This document shows, in pieces, positions 35,034-47,409 of a stretch of DNA of 64,000 bases. How positions within the stretch are numbered: position 1 is the stretch's first letter; each line of letters begins with the position of its first letter. Source of the DNA: Capsicum annuum (taxonomy: Eukaryota; Streptophyta; Magnoliopsida; Solanales; Solanaceae); assembly GCF_002878395.1 (NCBI RefSeq), contig NC_061111.1, positions 21,598,901 through 21,662,900 of the forward strand, given 5' to 3'. The notes under the pieces were generated by a model. That model saw only the letters and a list, made by a program, of their open reading frames with translations. It ran no database searches and was not told the origin of the DNA. A program made the position numbers and the translations under genes.

Positions 35034-37585
35034 GTTTTGTTTTGACTGAGCGAGAAGTTTATGGAAGGGACAAAGAAAAGGATGAGATAGTAAAAATCCT
35101 AATAAACAATGTTAATTATGCGCAAGAACTTTCAGTGCTCCCTATACTTGGTATGGGGGGTTTGGGAAAGACGACACTTGCCCAAATGGTCATCAATGAT
35201 CAGAGAGTAAGAGAGCACTTCAATCCCATAACATGGGTTTGTGTCTCAGTTGATTTTGATGAGAAAAGATTGATAAAGCTGATTGTAGGAAATATTGAAA
35301 AAAGTTCTCTTGATGTCGAGGACTTGGCTTCATTTCAGAAGAAGCTTCAGGAGTTGTTGAATGGAAAAAGATACTTGCTTGTATTAGATGATGTTTGGAA
35401 TGATGATCAAGAGAAATGGGCTAATCTAAGGGCAGTCTTGAACGTAGGGGCAAGCGGTGCTTCTGTTTTAACCACTACTCGTCTTGAAAAGGTTGGATCA
35501 ATTATGGGAACTTTACAACCTTATAAATTGTCAAATCTCTCTCAAGAAGATTGCTGGTTGTTGTTCATGCAGCGTGCATTTGGGCACCAAGAACAAATAA
35601 ACCCTAACCTTGTGGCTATTGGAAAGGAGATTGTGAAAAAGTGTGGGGGTGTGCCTTTAGCGGCCAAGACTCTTGGAGGTATTTTGCGCTTCAAGAGAGA
35701 AGAAAGAGAATGGGAACATGTGAGAGATAGCGAGATTTGGAATTTACCTCAAGATGAAAGTTCCATTCTCCCTGCCCTGAGATTGAGTTATCATCACCTT
35801 CCACATACTTTGAGACAATGTTTTGTGTATTGTGCGGTGTTCCCAAAGGACACCAAAATGGAAAAGGAAAATCTAATCGCTCTCTGGATGGCACACGGTT
35901 TTCTTTTACCGAAAGGAAAATTGGAGCCGGAGGATGTGGGTAATGAAGTATGGAATGAATTATACTTCAGGTCTTTCTTCCAAGAGGTTGAAGAAGAAAA
36001 ATTAGTAAAAAGTGATAGAGTAACTTATTTCAAAATGCATGATCTAATCCATGATTTGGCTACATCTCTGTTTTCATCAAGCACGTCAAGCAGCAATACC
36101 CGTGAAATAAAAGTTAATTGTTATGGAGATACGATGTCTATTGGTTTTGCTGAAGTGGTGTCTTCTTACTGTCCTTCCCTCTTGAAAAAGTTTCTCTCGT
36201 TAAGGGTGCTTAATCTAAGCTACTCAGAACTTGAGGAGTTACCCTCTTCCATTGGAGATCTAGTACATTTAAGATACTTGAACATGTGTGGCAATAACAT
36301 TTGTAGTCTTCCAAAAAGATTGTGCAAGCTTCAAAATCTGCAGACTCTTGATTTAAGGTATTGCAACTCACTTTCTTGTATGCCCAAACAAACAAGTAAA
36401 CTCGGTAGTCTTCGAAATCTTTTACTTGATGGCTGTCTATTGACTTCTATGCCACCAAGGATAGGATCTCTGACATGCCTTAAGACACTAAGTTACTTTC
36501 TTGTTGGTGAGAAGAAAGGCTATCAACTTGGTGAACTACGGAACTTAAATCTCTATGGATCGATTTCAATCGCACAACTTGAGAGAGTGAAGAATGATAC
36601 GGAGGCAAAAGAAGCCAATTTATCTGCAAAAAGAAATCTGCACTCTTTAAGCATGAGTTGGGATCGTGATGAACCACATAGATATGAATCAGAAGAAGTT
36701 AAAATTCTTGAAGTCCTCAAACCCTACCCCAATATTCTGAAATCTTTAAAGATCACTGGCTTCAGAGGAATCCGTCTCCCAGCCTGGATAAATCACTCAG
36801 TTTTGGGGAAGGTCGTATCTATCAAAATTGAATGTTGCATAAACTGTTCCGTCTAACCACCTTTTGGTGAGCTGCCTTGTCTAGAAATTCTAGAGTTACA
36901 CAAAGGGTCCGCCGAGTATGTTGAAGAGAATGATGTTCAATCTGGAGTCTCCACAAGAAGAAGGTTTCCATCCCTGAGAGAACTTCATATAAGCAACTTC
37001 CGTAATCTGAAAGGATTGCTGAAAAAGGAAGGAGAAGAACAATTCCCCATGCTTGAAGAGATAGAGATTCAGTATTGTCCTATGCTTGTTTTTCCGAACC
37101 TGCCTTTTGTCAAGATGTTGGAAATTTCAGGGGAGGCAGATGCAAGAGGTTTGAGCTCCATATCTAATCTTAGCACTCTCACTTCCCTCTGGATTGCGGA
37201 TAACTACAAAGTGACTTCGTTCCCAGAAGAGATGTTCAAAAGCCTTGCAAATCTCAGATACTTGACTATCTCTGGCTTACAAAATCTCAAAGAGCTGCCT
37301 ACCAGCTGCCTGGCTAGTCTCAATGCGTTGGAGTATTTGTATATTGCATGTTGTGACCCACTAGAGAGTCTTCCGGAGGAAGGGCTGGAAGGTTTAACTT
37401 CACTCACGCTGTTATCTGTTCGCTCTTGCAAGATGCTAAAATCTTTACCCGAGGGATTGCAGCACCGAACAGCCCTCACAAGTTTAACAGTTTATGGCAG
37501 TCCACAAGTGAAAAAGCGTTGTGAGAAGGGAATAGGAGAAGACTGGCACAAAATTGCTCACATTCGTAATGTGAATATAGATTAG
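35034..37585 (+). CDS. Exon 2: NB-ARC and LRR, with in-frame TAA at 36854-36856
   Basis: The first full codon encodes F of [18 protein letters not shown], the linker into NB-ARC. The ATP-binding P-loop lysine and the two kinase-2 aspartates are all present, so the nucleotide-binding switch looks intact. RNBS-D ([11 protein letters not shown]) and MHD follow. The LRR begins near residue 535 of the full product with [19 protein letters not shown]. The stop replaces the codon between NCSV and PPFGELPCL. The last 242 codons, about half of the LRR, are intact after it. Confidence 0.9.
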
Positions 37586-38138
37586 AGTTATAATTTGTAA
37601 ACGTTTTTTGGTTTGTGAGCCCCCCATACTGCTTCCTTCCATCGGATGTAATTTTCTTATGTATTACACTTGTTCTAATTATTGGCCAACAGTAGTTGTT
37701 GATTATTGCTTTCTGAATGAATATTGTGCCAGATGGAAAAAAAAAAAAAGAAACCGAACAATTCATGTTCTCTTTTCCTGAGTGCGGCTTGCCTATGCAA
37801 AATTTCTTTTTTCTTTTTGGCTAAGGATTATATTTTTCGTAAGGGGCCCTAATTCATTAAATTTATGTAGATGCATCATGCAAGTAAATGTGCATTGTTA
37901 ATCTAGTATTTTTCGCAATGAGAGGTGAAAAAAATTAATTTGACGAGACGAGACATCAATGAAGAGATTGGCTTTACTAATAGACCATAAATAAGGAAAA
38001 TAAATTACTTAACATGCGTTAATACAAAAATGGACTGATATTATAAAAGTTACACGAAATTGGGTTTAAATACGTACTTTATTTATTTAATTGTCTTATT
38101 CCATTTGCTAGTATGTTTACGACAATTACAAGTTTGAG
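37586..38138. other. 3' flank of the resistance gene
   Basis: No gene. It probably holds the 3' untranslated region. An A-run at 37738-37749 follows about 150 bp after the stop. Confidence 0.5.
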
Positions 38139-38165
38139 ATATATATATATATATATATATATATA
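38139..38165. repeat. (AT)n microsatellite
   Basis: An uninterrupted AT run directly beside the Helitron-like terminus. Confidence 0.9.
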
Positions 38166-39416
38166 CTAGTTGGCTACGATCGTGCTACGCACGGTCCAAT
38201 ATTGATCATTGAAAATTTTACGTTATATATAATTCTATCATTTAATTAAAACTTTCATTTGTTTAGTTAATAAATTCCTAGTTCGGCATATATTATTATA
38301 TTTAGATTAATGAAATTTGTGTAAGAATATTTTAAATTGTTAATATGACATTCTTATAATTTTGATAGTCAATCAATTTTTTTTACTTTTCACATAGTAA
38401 TTATGAAATATATAATAAAATATTTTAAGTTAGTTAACTCTTGGAATTTAGAATACCTTTTATATAATTTTCAAATAAAACATGTTACTCTCTTTGTCCA
38501 AACTTTTGTGGCATTGATAGTCAATTATATTTTAAAAAATTTAAGTTTTTAATTATTAAGGTTTATAATAACTTTTTTTCTATTCTAATTTAAGTGGCAT
38601 TGATATAATTTTGAGAGTTAACCAAATATTTTATATCCTTTGAATATTTTAAGTGGTCAATTATTATGATTACTAGTTTTTTTACACGTATTTTTTGGTA
38701 TATATAATAGATTAATTATTTTTTAGATATTTTAAGTTGTTAAATGTTGTAATTTATTATGTATTTTCTTGAATATATAACAGATTAATTTTTTAGATAT
38801 TTTAAATTATTAACTATTGTAATTTATAATAGTTTTTATGTAATTTTCAAATAATATATGTTACTCTCCTTGTCCAAACTTTTGTGACATTGATAGTCAA
38901 TTATGTTTTTTAAATAATTTCAATTATTGTGATTTATAATATTTTTTTTCTATTCTAATTTAAGTAGCACAATGCTTAGATGACCGTAATAATTAATTAG
39001 TGATGATATAATACAAACATGTCTTAAATAACTTATAACAACTAATTAGAAGTGATATATTAAAATTACTATGAAAAATATCTGTTAAAAAAATTAAGTG
39101 AACTTCAAATAAGACGTCAAGTTAATTTAATATTAAATATTATTAATTTTTTAATATTTAGATGACTTATAATAATTAATTAAGGATGATATAATAAAAT
39201 TATTGTTGAAGTAGTTGAAGCAGACCTGTAATAAATGTCTCTTTTATTTTACTTGTTAAATATAATTAATATTTTTAATACGTAAATGACATATAATAAT
39301 TAATTAGGGGTGATATAGTAAAATTACGAAGAAAGCACGTCAAATGACGGCAAGCAGGGATGTCGACGGTGTGATGTGTGTTTCACCAGCCATACCGTGA
39401 CTTGTTATATAGGAGA
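38166..39416 (-). mobile_element. Helitron-like element (copy 2)
   Basis: On the minus strand the 3' end reads CTAG followed by T at 38165. It is preceded by a short hairpin, CGTGC-TAC-GCACG complement at 38181-38193, as Helitrons have. The presumed 5' end is TCTCCTATATAACAAG from 39416. The base before TC is T where A is expected, so that end is less certain. Two internal copies of a 120-bp segment containing CCAAACTTTTGTG-CATTGATAG lie at about 38480 and 38862. It encodes no protein. Confidence 0.55.
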
Positions 39417-40594
39417 ATATTCTTTCTTCCTAAATGCCGCTCCATTTCTAGATATATCATGTGTTAGAGTTTGTGACCCAAATTTTGTTGATCCGGCCCT
39501 AAAAAGTTCACGGTGTGACCCATGTTTGTGATTTTTCATAGGGTCTGTGTCGGCCCAATTTTAGGGCGGTATGGACCTATATGTTTTTGGGCCTAGAATT
39601 TATTTGTATGCACGTATTATATAAGTGTAATTAGTGGATCGTTTTTGGACGTTTAAAAAATACGTCATTCTCCTCATTGTACTCTCCATTCATTAAAGTG
39701 AAATTTATCTGCCTCTGCCCGTGGTTTTTATCCGCAAGAATTTTCATATAAATCTGTGTGTTCATCTTATTTTTCTTTTGCCTGTGGTATTGTTCATTCT
39801 GTCCGATCATAACATCATTCAAATTAGAATGGATGGTATACTCATTGATCAGCAAAAACTAAAATCTGCCCATGAGTCAACATGAAGAACACATAAGATA
39901 GGAGGATGAGAGATAAATAAAGTTATGATAAATTGTTGTAAAATATTAATGAATTATGGAATTTTCGTAGCTTGAGGTGTGCTTATGTCATTATCCTTAA
40001 AGATATTTTATTCACCAGTTAAGTTGTATCTCCCGGAATTCAATAATTTCTTTTAGTATTAAATTAAAAGTCAAAAGCTAAGAAATATTTCTTATAAGTA
40101 AAACCCAACACAAAATGAGAAGGAAAATGTATTTGCTCTCTAATCTTCCTCACTGTTTTTCCGCCCTTCTATCATAAGCCATTAAAAAGTATATATAGAA
40201 AATTCAAGATAATACTCTATCATCTCATAACGTCTAAAAGCAATAACTAAAACGTGTAGTAACATGTCATAAATATCATTGAATGACAATTGTCATTAAA
40301 GTAAAAATTTATTTGACTTTTATTTTTCACTAATTTTCTAATTGAATTTCTACTTTTACTTGTTATTTTTGACATATCAAGAAACGCCAACTTATTTTTT
40401 TCTATTTTACCATAACATTAATTATTTTTTCTTCAAATTAATTTCAAAACACAATGTAAACATTATTTAATGGAGATACTATGATAAAATTATAATATTA
40501 TTAATTATTTTTCTTAATATGTGTGCCAAGTCAAAATGTGTCAAGTAAAATTAAACGGAGGAAGTACTTGTTAAAACCAATTTAAACGTTGGTG
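39417..40594. other. Intergenic DNA
   Basis: No gene is supported. The 74-codon minus-strand frame at 39631-39855 has no recognisable domain. Confidence 0.5.
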
Positions 40595-40793
40595 AGGAGT
40601 GGGCATGATATGGTAAATACCAAATTACCATACCAAATCAATATTTTTGATATCGTGGTCTTGGTATTATGGTATTTGGTATGGTATATGGTATACATTT
40701 TAAATTTTTTTGATATATGATACGGTATTTGACATTTATAAATGACATAGCGAAATACCGAATACCTTACCGAAATATATAGTTACATAAATA

Positions 40794-40842
<49 letters not shown>

Positions 40843-41171
40843 AAATATACAACTTAGTATTAGTATAAAAATGTTAAGACATGAAACTCTAGCTACTCTA
40901 TCTTGATTGTAATGTCTTTTTTTGTGTAATTGACTAATGAAAAGAGTTGTTTGTATTTCTTTTTGAATATTTCTACATGTAAAATGTGTAATTACGATAC
41001 AATTATGGTTACCGATTACCGTACCGTAAAATACCAAAATCAAATATCAAAATACCGAATCATACTGAATTAATATGATATGATAGTGATAATGTATTTT
41101 TAAAAATCAAATACTAAAATTACCATATCAAGTTTTGAAATACCGTAGCATATCATATCATGTCCACCCCT
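40595..41171. mobile_element. MITE with TIR like AGGAGTGGGCATGATATG, 577 bp
   Basis: The left end reads AGGAGTGGGCATGATATGG; the complemented right end reads AGGGGTGGACATGATATGA. The interior is filled with TACCGAATACC and TATGGTATTTGG-type phrases on both strands, so the single strand could fold back. An (AT)n run at 40799-40838 lies inside. No firm target duplication was found. Confidence 0.6.
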
Positions 41172-41401
41172 AAGTTGGCCATCAATTCCTTTGACCAAAA
41201 TGATACCAAAAGAATATTACCCTATTAAGGCTAATAAATAGTAGTATGTAATTAAATATTATTAATTTTAAGCTACACTAATTATTTTTCAAATAATCCC
41301 TTATATATCTTAAAAATAATATTAAGAAATAAAATAAAAGTTGTGTTGGTTTTATCACAGGAATATAATGCGTCAAATTTAATGTCTCGTATACTATGAA
41401 T

Positions 41402-41576
41402 AGAGGCGGAGCCAGCCTAGTAATAGGGGATTCGTCCGAACCTTCTCGGACAGAAAATTATACTATTAATAATGATTAAAATAAATTTTATGTATATATT
41501 GTAGATATTGATCCTCATTCGGTGAGTTTTTCTCCAGATCTTAAACCCCTTCAACAGAAATTCTGGCTCCGCTTCT
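41402..41576. mobile_element. Small MITE with AGAGGCGGAGCCAG ends
   Basis: The left end AGAGGCGGAGCCAG matches the complement of the right end, AGAAGCGGAGCCAG. ATGAAT occurs at 41395-41400 and at 41583-41588, a possible but not exactly adjoining target duplication. The GGCGGAGCCAG terminus is frequent in Solanaceae. Confidence 0.65.
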
Positions 41577-41599
41577 GATTTTATGAATCAGATCTAGAT

Positions 41600-42130
41600 G
41601 AAACAAGATTAAGCCTTATAGAACAATTGGTGAAGTTTAAAATTTCTATGAATCAAAAATTCTTTAATAGGTTTAGAGTCTTCTTTTATCACATTATACC
41701 CACACAATCTTTGTCGTTATAACAATTTTATGCTAAGAAGCCATGAACGTGTCCTGGTATTCAGAAGTGCTCTAGAAATCTGTCATAATTTCATAGAAGC
41801 GACACCATTTTGCACTCGTATAGGTCCAACCATCAAGTGTATTTTGCCAAGCAATACGCCATCGATAAAGGTATGGTAATGGATTAAGAGTTCACAACTC
41901 AACCTCACTTTCCTTGCGGATTTGCACTATATATACATCATAATAGATCACAGACGAGATAATATTTAAAGTGCATAAAATCAAATATGACTTGTTATTA
42001 TTCATATGAACCGAGTCTGGAGCCTAAAGGGCAAATTTTTTCAATCAAAATTCCATAAGGGCACATCAAAATGAAAAAATTCCAAAATCTGTGTCCATTA
42101 AAAAGTTAACGGTGTTAGTCTACTTTAGTC
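41600..42130. other. Intergenic DNA left of the MULE
   Basis: No gene or repeat is recognised. Confidence 0.4.
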
Positions 42131-42139
42131 CAGATGATA

Positions 42140-42349
42140 AAGTGTACGGTAAGATGGTGAGTTTACCTTATAAGGTAAATAGAGTCCCTTACCTTATCTA
42201 TTATCTATTTGCCAGGCTTCGGGAAAGTGCAAGGTATTACAAGGTAAGTGGAATCGTTAACCTTGTAAGGTAAGATCTCATGTTCAGCTTGTAAGGTAAG
42301 AATCCATGTTTACCTTGTAAAAACTTCAAAACTCTCGGTGCTATATAAA
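42140..42349 (+). promoter_or_regulatory. AAGGTAA repeats and TATA box before the MULE transposase
   Basis: TTACCTTATAAGGTAA at about 42163 is a perfect palindrome. Further AAGGTAA or TTACCTT copies follow to about 42318. TATATAAAG-type CTATATAAAG at 42341-42350 lies about 105 bp before the start codon. Confidence 0.6.
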
Positions 42350-43534
42350 GAGTGTGAGTGTAGGTTTATTTCTTGCATCAACTCAAAGAAAAAAAATTGT
42401 TAAACTTCATAAATCAAAATATTTGTTGAACCTTATTCATTTGTTACTTTAAAATGAATAAGGTAAGAGTAAATTTACATTGGGGTGGTAAAGTTTTGCA
42501 TGATGGGGATTCAGTGCGATATAGTCCGCATCCTATCGTGGTTCAATCATTTCCTTTATCTCTCAAATATGATCGTTTGAAAATGTTGTTTTGGAGTAAA
42601 ATGGGTATTACTAATCCAGAAGATGATGTGGTTATTTCTAGACGATATCCGAATTATTTTACGTCTAACGGACAACCAATATTTGGTGAAACTCCTATTT
42701 GGAATGATGATTCTTTATCTTTATTTCTTCACACCGTTGAAATTTTTGGTAATCGCCTTAATCTACAGACGCTTGACATGTATGTGTGTGTGGAACATTA
42801 CTCTATTGTTGAAGAACCCACGGATAGTGAATTTGATCTTCGAGTAAATCAAAATTCTTTGAATTTGAATATCGATTCTTCAAGAATGGCAATGGAACAA
42901 CAATTTGATGGTGGGTTTGAAACATATTATCAAAACTCATCCGGACTTGTGAGTAATTTTGATATGGGAGGGCCTGGCAATGCGTCTATGAATTTGGAAA
43001 ATTTTAATTTAAGTGATCTACAATATTCTTCTTCGGTGGAAGCAATTGATAGGTAATAAACAACCCATTTTATTTAATTACGTATTTTTTTCTTGTAATT
43101 AATGAGATGATTTATTCATTTTGCAGCTTTAATGATTGTGAATTTACACTCACTTAACTCACAGAAATTGTGAACAATAACTATGACATACAAGGGGAGT
43201 TGGATAGTGATGAACCTTTACAATATAAATCATCACATGATGATAATAATGATGAAAATGTTAGTGGAGAGTCTACACCCATTGGTGTCTATACTGGCAA
43301 TCATTCTTCCATAGCAGTTTCATATTTGGATCATACTGAAGAAAGTCCAGAAGAGTTGAGGTGCATAGTCAATGAAGATTGTTTTCGGACTCCACTTTGG
43401 AATTAAAATAATCCTGAACATATTAAGTCGGGTTGGTATTTTAATACATAAACTAGTAAATTGAAAATTTTCAGTCATTTGATATTACTAATAATATTTA
43501 TTTTGTATCTGCATTTAGGTATGTTATTCATTAA

Positions 43535-46500
43535 TTTCCGACCATCTCGTCAGAATAAAAATTTTGATCATCTCATCGGAATATAATTTTCGTTAAAGAG
43601 TTCTCCGGCGACTTCTCCGGCGACCAGATTTTTACTCTTTCTTCTTCTCTCAGCTTTCTTTTTGGTGTTTTATAACCCCTTACAGGTACGTGAAGCCTAG
43701 TCAATCTGCCACGACATACATTCTTTGATGAATAGTATATTTTTTGGTGATTGAGTTAAGGGCCGGTAGCAACAGTAGATAAAGGCATGACAGTAATTTC
43801 GGCGACCAGTTTGTACATCAAATTGCCGTAATCCGACGAACGGATTCAAGAACACATACTTCATCTTCATCTTATCCTCAGATCAGGTCCACTCGTTTCA
43901 TCTCTTTTAGTTTATTTGGTCTAGATTTCTTGACTATTGAATGCGGATACGTCCTCTCTCATTTGATATATATATATATATATATTTCATCCCTTTTGGT
44001 TTTTGTCTGTCAATTTAGCAGTTTCTAGCCTTACCCTTTTGCTTGTCATGTTTTTCTTTGTTTTCTTCTATTATGTCCATTTGAGTGGTGGCTGGGGTGA
44101 TAGATGATGGACTACGGTCATGTCATAGATTGGGTTCAGAGCTGGGATCAGGTCTAGGTTCGAGTCTGGGGTTGAGGGCGCGGGAGAGTAGGGCTAGGTG
44201 GGATAAGGGTGCTTCTAGGTTGAGAGTTGGGTCCTGAAACACAGGGTCACTTCAAGGTAAGTCTATAGAGCTAGTGAAGATTCCTTGAAAGAGGAGGGTT
44301 AGTAGAGCATATGTCTAGGAAACTAAATGGTTAGGCACTAAGGCGAGGGATGTGGATGGATATAAGTTATGGTACTTGGGTAGCGTGAGAAATAGAAATA
44401 AGGTAGGTATCTTAGTAGATGAAGAACTTAGGGAGAAGGTAGTAGAGGTTAAGAGAGTTAGTGATACGTTGATGTCTATTAAGTTGGTCATTGGAGGGTC
44501 TACGGTGAATGTTATTAGTGCTTACGCTCCACAAGTAGGTTTGGACGAGGTGGATAAGAAAAGATTTTGGGAGGTTTTGGATGAGGTGGTGAGAAGTGTC
44601 CCGAGCACTGAGAAGCTTTTTGTGAGAGAAGATTTCAATGGGCATATTGGGTCTTTGTCGAGAGGTTATGATGATTTGCATGGCGGTTTTGGTTTTGGGG
44701 AGAGGAATGAAGGAGGATCTTCTCTTTTTGATTTTTCTAGGGCTTTTGGGTTGTGGATAGTGAATTCGAGCTTTCTAAAGAAGGAGGATCACCTTATTAC
44801 GTTTCGTAGTTTAGTGGCCAAGACTCAAATAGACTTTTTGCTTCTTAGAAAGGGTGATAGAGCACTATGTAAAGACTGTAAAGTCATACCTTACAAAAAT
44901 ATTTTGACTCAACATAGGTTGGTGGTGATGGACTTGGTTATCAATAAGTGCAAAAAAAGAGAAGAGTGGAGGCTCGGCCCAGGATTAAGTAGGGTAGCTT
45001 GACTTTGCCTAGTGCTTTGGAATGGGGAATAAGTTGAAAAGTAGGGAGGCTTGGGACACTAGAGGGGATATGGATAGTATGTGGGAGATGATTGCTAGTT
45101 ACATTAGAGAGATCGCTAGAGAGTGTTGGGAGTCTCGAAAGGTCGATCTGGCAAGCATCGAGGAGACTAGTGGTGGAATGAAGAGGTTAAGAGGAAGGTG
45201 GAGTCTAAGAAGGCGGCTTATGCTAAGTTGGTAGAGAGAAAGGATGATGACGAAAGGCATATGAATAAGGAGGAGTATAAGGTAGCTATAAAAAAGGCTA
45301 AGTTAGCGGTTACGACGACTAAGACAACAGCTTTTGAGATCTTGTATACGGCTTTAGAGGAGAAACGTGGGGATAAAAAGTTGTATAGGCTTGCCAAGGA
45401 TAGGGAGTAGAGGGATCATGACCTTGACCAAGTGAAGTGCATCAATAGAGAGGATGGTACTGTGTTGATTGAGGATGTTCTTATTAGGAAGAGATGGCAG
45501 TCCTATTTTTATAAGCTTTTGAACGACGATGGGGACAAAAGTTTTGTGTTGGGGGACTTGGATAAATCTAAAGAGTGTCGGAATTATGGATATTTTAGGC
45601 GTATCAAGGTTGATAAGGTCAAGGGGTCTATTTTCAGGATGCGGCAAGGTAGGGGACGGGGCCAGACGAAATTCCAGTGAATTTTTAGAAGAGCACTAGT
45701 GGGGGAGGTTTGGAGTGGTTGACAAGGTTGTTTAATATCATTTTTAGGGCGGCGAATATTCCTGAAGCATAGAGGTTGAGTACTATATTTCCATTATATA
45801 AAAACAAGAGAGATATTCAGAGTTGCAATAACTAAAGAGGTATTAAGTTGTTAAGTCATATGATGAAGGTTTGGGAAAGGGTGGTAGAGTTGAGGCTAAG
45901 AAGGATCGTAAATATCTCTAAGAATTAGTTTGGTTTCATGCCAGGTCACTCGACCACTAAGGCCATTCACCTTGTGAGAAGATCAGTGGAGCAGTTTCAG
46001 GAGAGGAAGAAGGACTTGCATATGGTGTTTATTGATCTTGAGAAGACTTATGACAGAGTTCTGATGGAGATTCTATGGAGCTTCTTGGAGGCTAAAGAGG
46101 TGCCCGTGGCGTACACTAGGTCAATTCAGGACATGTATGATGGGGAGAAGACTCGTGTGAGGACGGTAGGTATATATTCGGATCACTTTTCAATTTTGAT
46201 AGGGCTGCACCAGGGATCGACTCTTAGCCCATTTTTATTTGCCTTGGTAATGAATGTTTTGACGCATCATATTAAAGGACAGGTGCCTTGGTGTATGTTA
46301 TTTATGGATAATGTTGTACTGATTGACGAGATTCGGGAAGGAGTTAATGATAAGTTAGAGATTTGGAGACAAACACTTGAGTCTAAAGGATTTTGGTAAA
46401 GCAGAACTAAGACGGAGTACTTGGAGTGTAAGTTTAGTGATGTGTCGCAGGAAGCTGGATTGGTTGTGAAAATGGACTCTCAGGACATTCAAAAGAGGGA

Positions 46501-47409
46501 TATTTTTAAGTATCTGGGGTCTATGATTTAGGGCAATGGAGAGATTGACGAGGATGTCATGTATCGTATTGGGGAAGGGTGGTTGAAATGGAGGCTCGCT
46601 TCAGGAGTCTTATGTGATAAAAAGGTTCCCATAAAGCTTAAAGGTAAGTTCTATAGAGTGGCAGTCTGGCCGGTTATGTTGTATGGAGCAGAGTATTGTC
46701 CAGTTAAGAACTCCCACATCCAAAAGTTGAAGGTGGTAGAGATGAGAATGTTGTGATAGATATGTGGACATACCCGGAAAGATAGGGTGAGGAATGAGAT
46801 TATTCGAAAGAAGATGGGAGTTGCTTTGGTGGAGGACAAGATGCGAGAAGTGAGGTTACGTTAGTTCGGGCACGTGATGAGAAGGAGCTCGTATGCTCCA
46901 GTTCGGAGGTGTGAGACACCGACTATGGGCGGTTTTAGGCGGGGTAGAGGTAGACCGAAAAATATTGGAAGGAAATGATTAGGCATGATATGGAGTATTT
47001 ACAACTTACGGAGGACATGACCCTTGATAGGAATGTGTGAAGGATTCGGATTAGGGTAGAGGGCATGGGGTGGGAGTATGTCAGTAACGGTAAGGGAGCG
47101 TTCTTTTGTGTTTGTAGTTTTTTTGTTCGTGGTGTTGTATGATGTCTATGATCCAGTAAGATAGTTCTTAGTATTATCTTGTGGATGTAGTATTATCTTG
47201 TGACTAGCGGTGTTAGTTTATTTTGCATACCGTACTACTTTATATACACTTATATTTTGTATTTGTTATACTGTTATCAGTTCTAAGCCATTGGTCTATC
47301 GAAAACAACCTCTCTACTTCACCTGAGGTAGTGGTATGGTCTGCGTACACTCTACCCTCCCCAGACCCCACTATGTGGGAATACACTGGACATGTTGTTG
47401 TTGTTGTTG
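43535..47409 (+). mobile_element. RTE-type LINE, 3.9 kb, 10-bp TSD, inside the transposase
   Basis: TATTCATTAA flanks it at 43525-43534 and 47410-47419. The 5' part (to about 44210) is non-coding with CTCCGGCGAC repeats. Then come an endonuclease and reverse transcriptase, and a tail of GTTGTTGTTG. Length and both ends suggest a full-length insertion. Its last 140 bases recur at 12836-12972 and 21793-21859 on the minus strand. Confidence 0.92.
44215..46960 (+). pseudogene. LINE endonuclease/reverse transcriptase remnant
   Basis: The apurinic-type endonuclease runs from about 44215: VDGYKLWYLGSVRNRNKVGI, VISAYAPQVGLDE, then EDFNGHIG, where related elements have GDFNGHIG. The reverse transcriptase begins near 45938 with a [16 protein letters not shown] block; [12 protein letters not shown] holds the first palm aspartate and [13 protein letters not shown] follows. 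The catalytic FADD is FMDN here (46301-46312), with the second aspartate lost. Stops at 45000, 45410, 45680, 46397 and elsewhere. It would nick target DNA and copy its RNA there. Confidence 0.87.

Larger units (their letters stand above)
22646..37585 (+). pseudogene. CC-NBS-LRR disease-resistance gene of the RB/Rpi-blb1 family, with internal stop
   Basis: Exon 1 is 22646-23072 and exon 2 is 35034-37585. Exon 1 ends after the first base of a codon (...GAAACAG|GTGCTC) and exon 2 resumes at the second (ATAG|GTTTTG), so the phases agree and the intron sits where RB-type genes have theirs. Together they give 993 codons; RB is about 970. The order is: coiled coil, residues 1-142, including the [20 protein letters not shown] block; P-loop GMGGLGKTT 182-190; kinase-2 LVLDDVW 258-264; GGVPLA 347-352; MHD 477-479; then leucine-rich repeats to an end with [11 protein letters not shown]. 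These proteins are cytosolic/nuclear immune receptors that sense pathogen effectors. Codon 750 (36854-36856) is TAA in the LRR; the frame is open on both sides. Either a pseudogene, a null allele, or a shortened receptor of 749 residues. Family assignment is firm. Confidence 0.93.

Noticed and set aside
40783..41043. Minus-strand frame with a Tyr-Ile repeat
   Set aside because: It is the translation of the (AT)n run inside a MITE.
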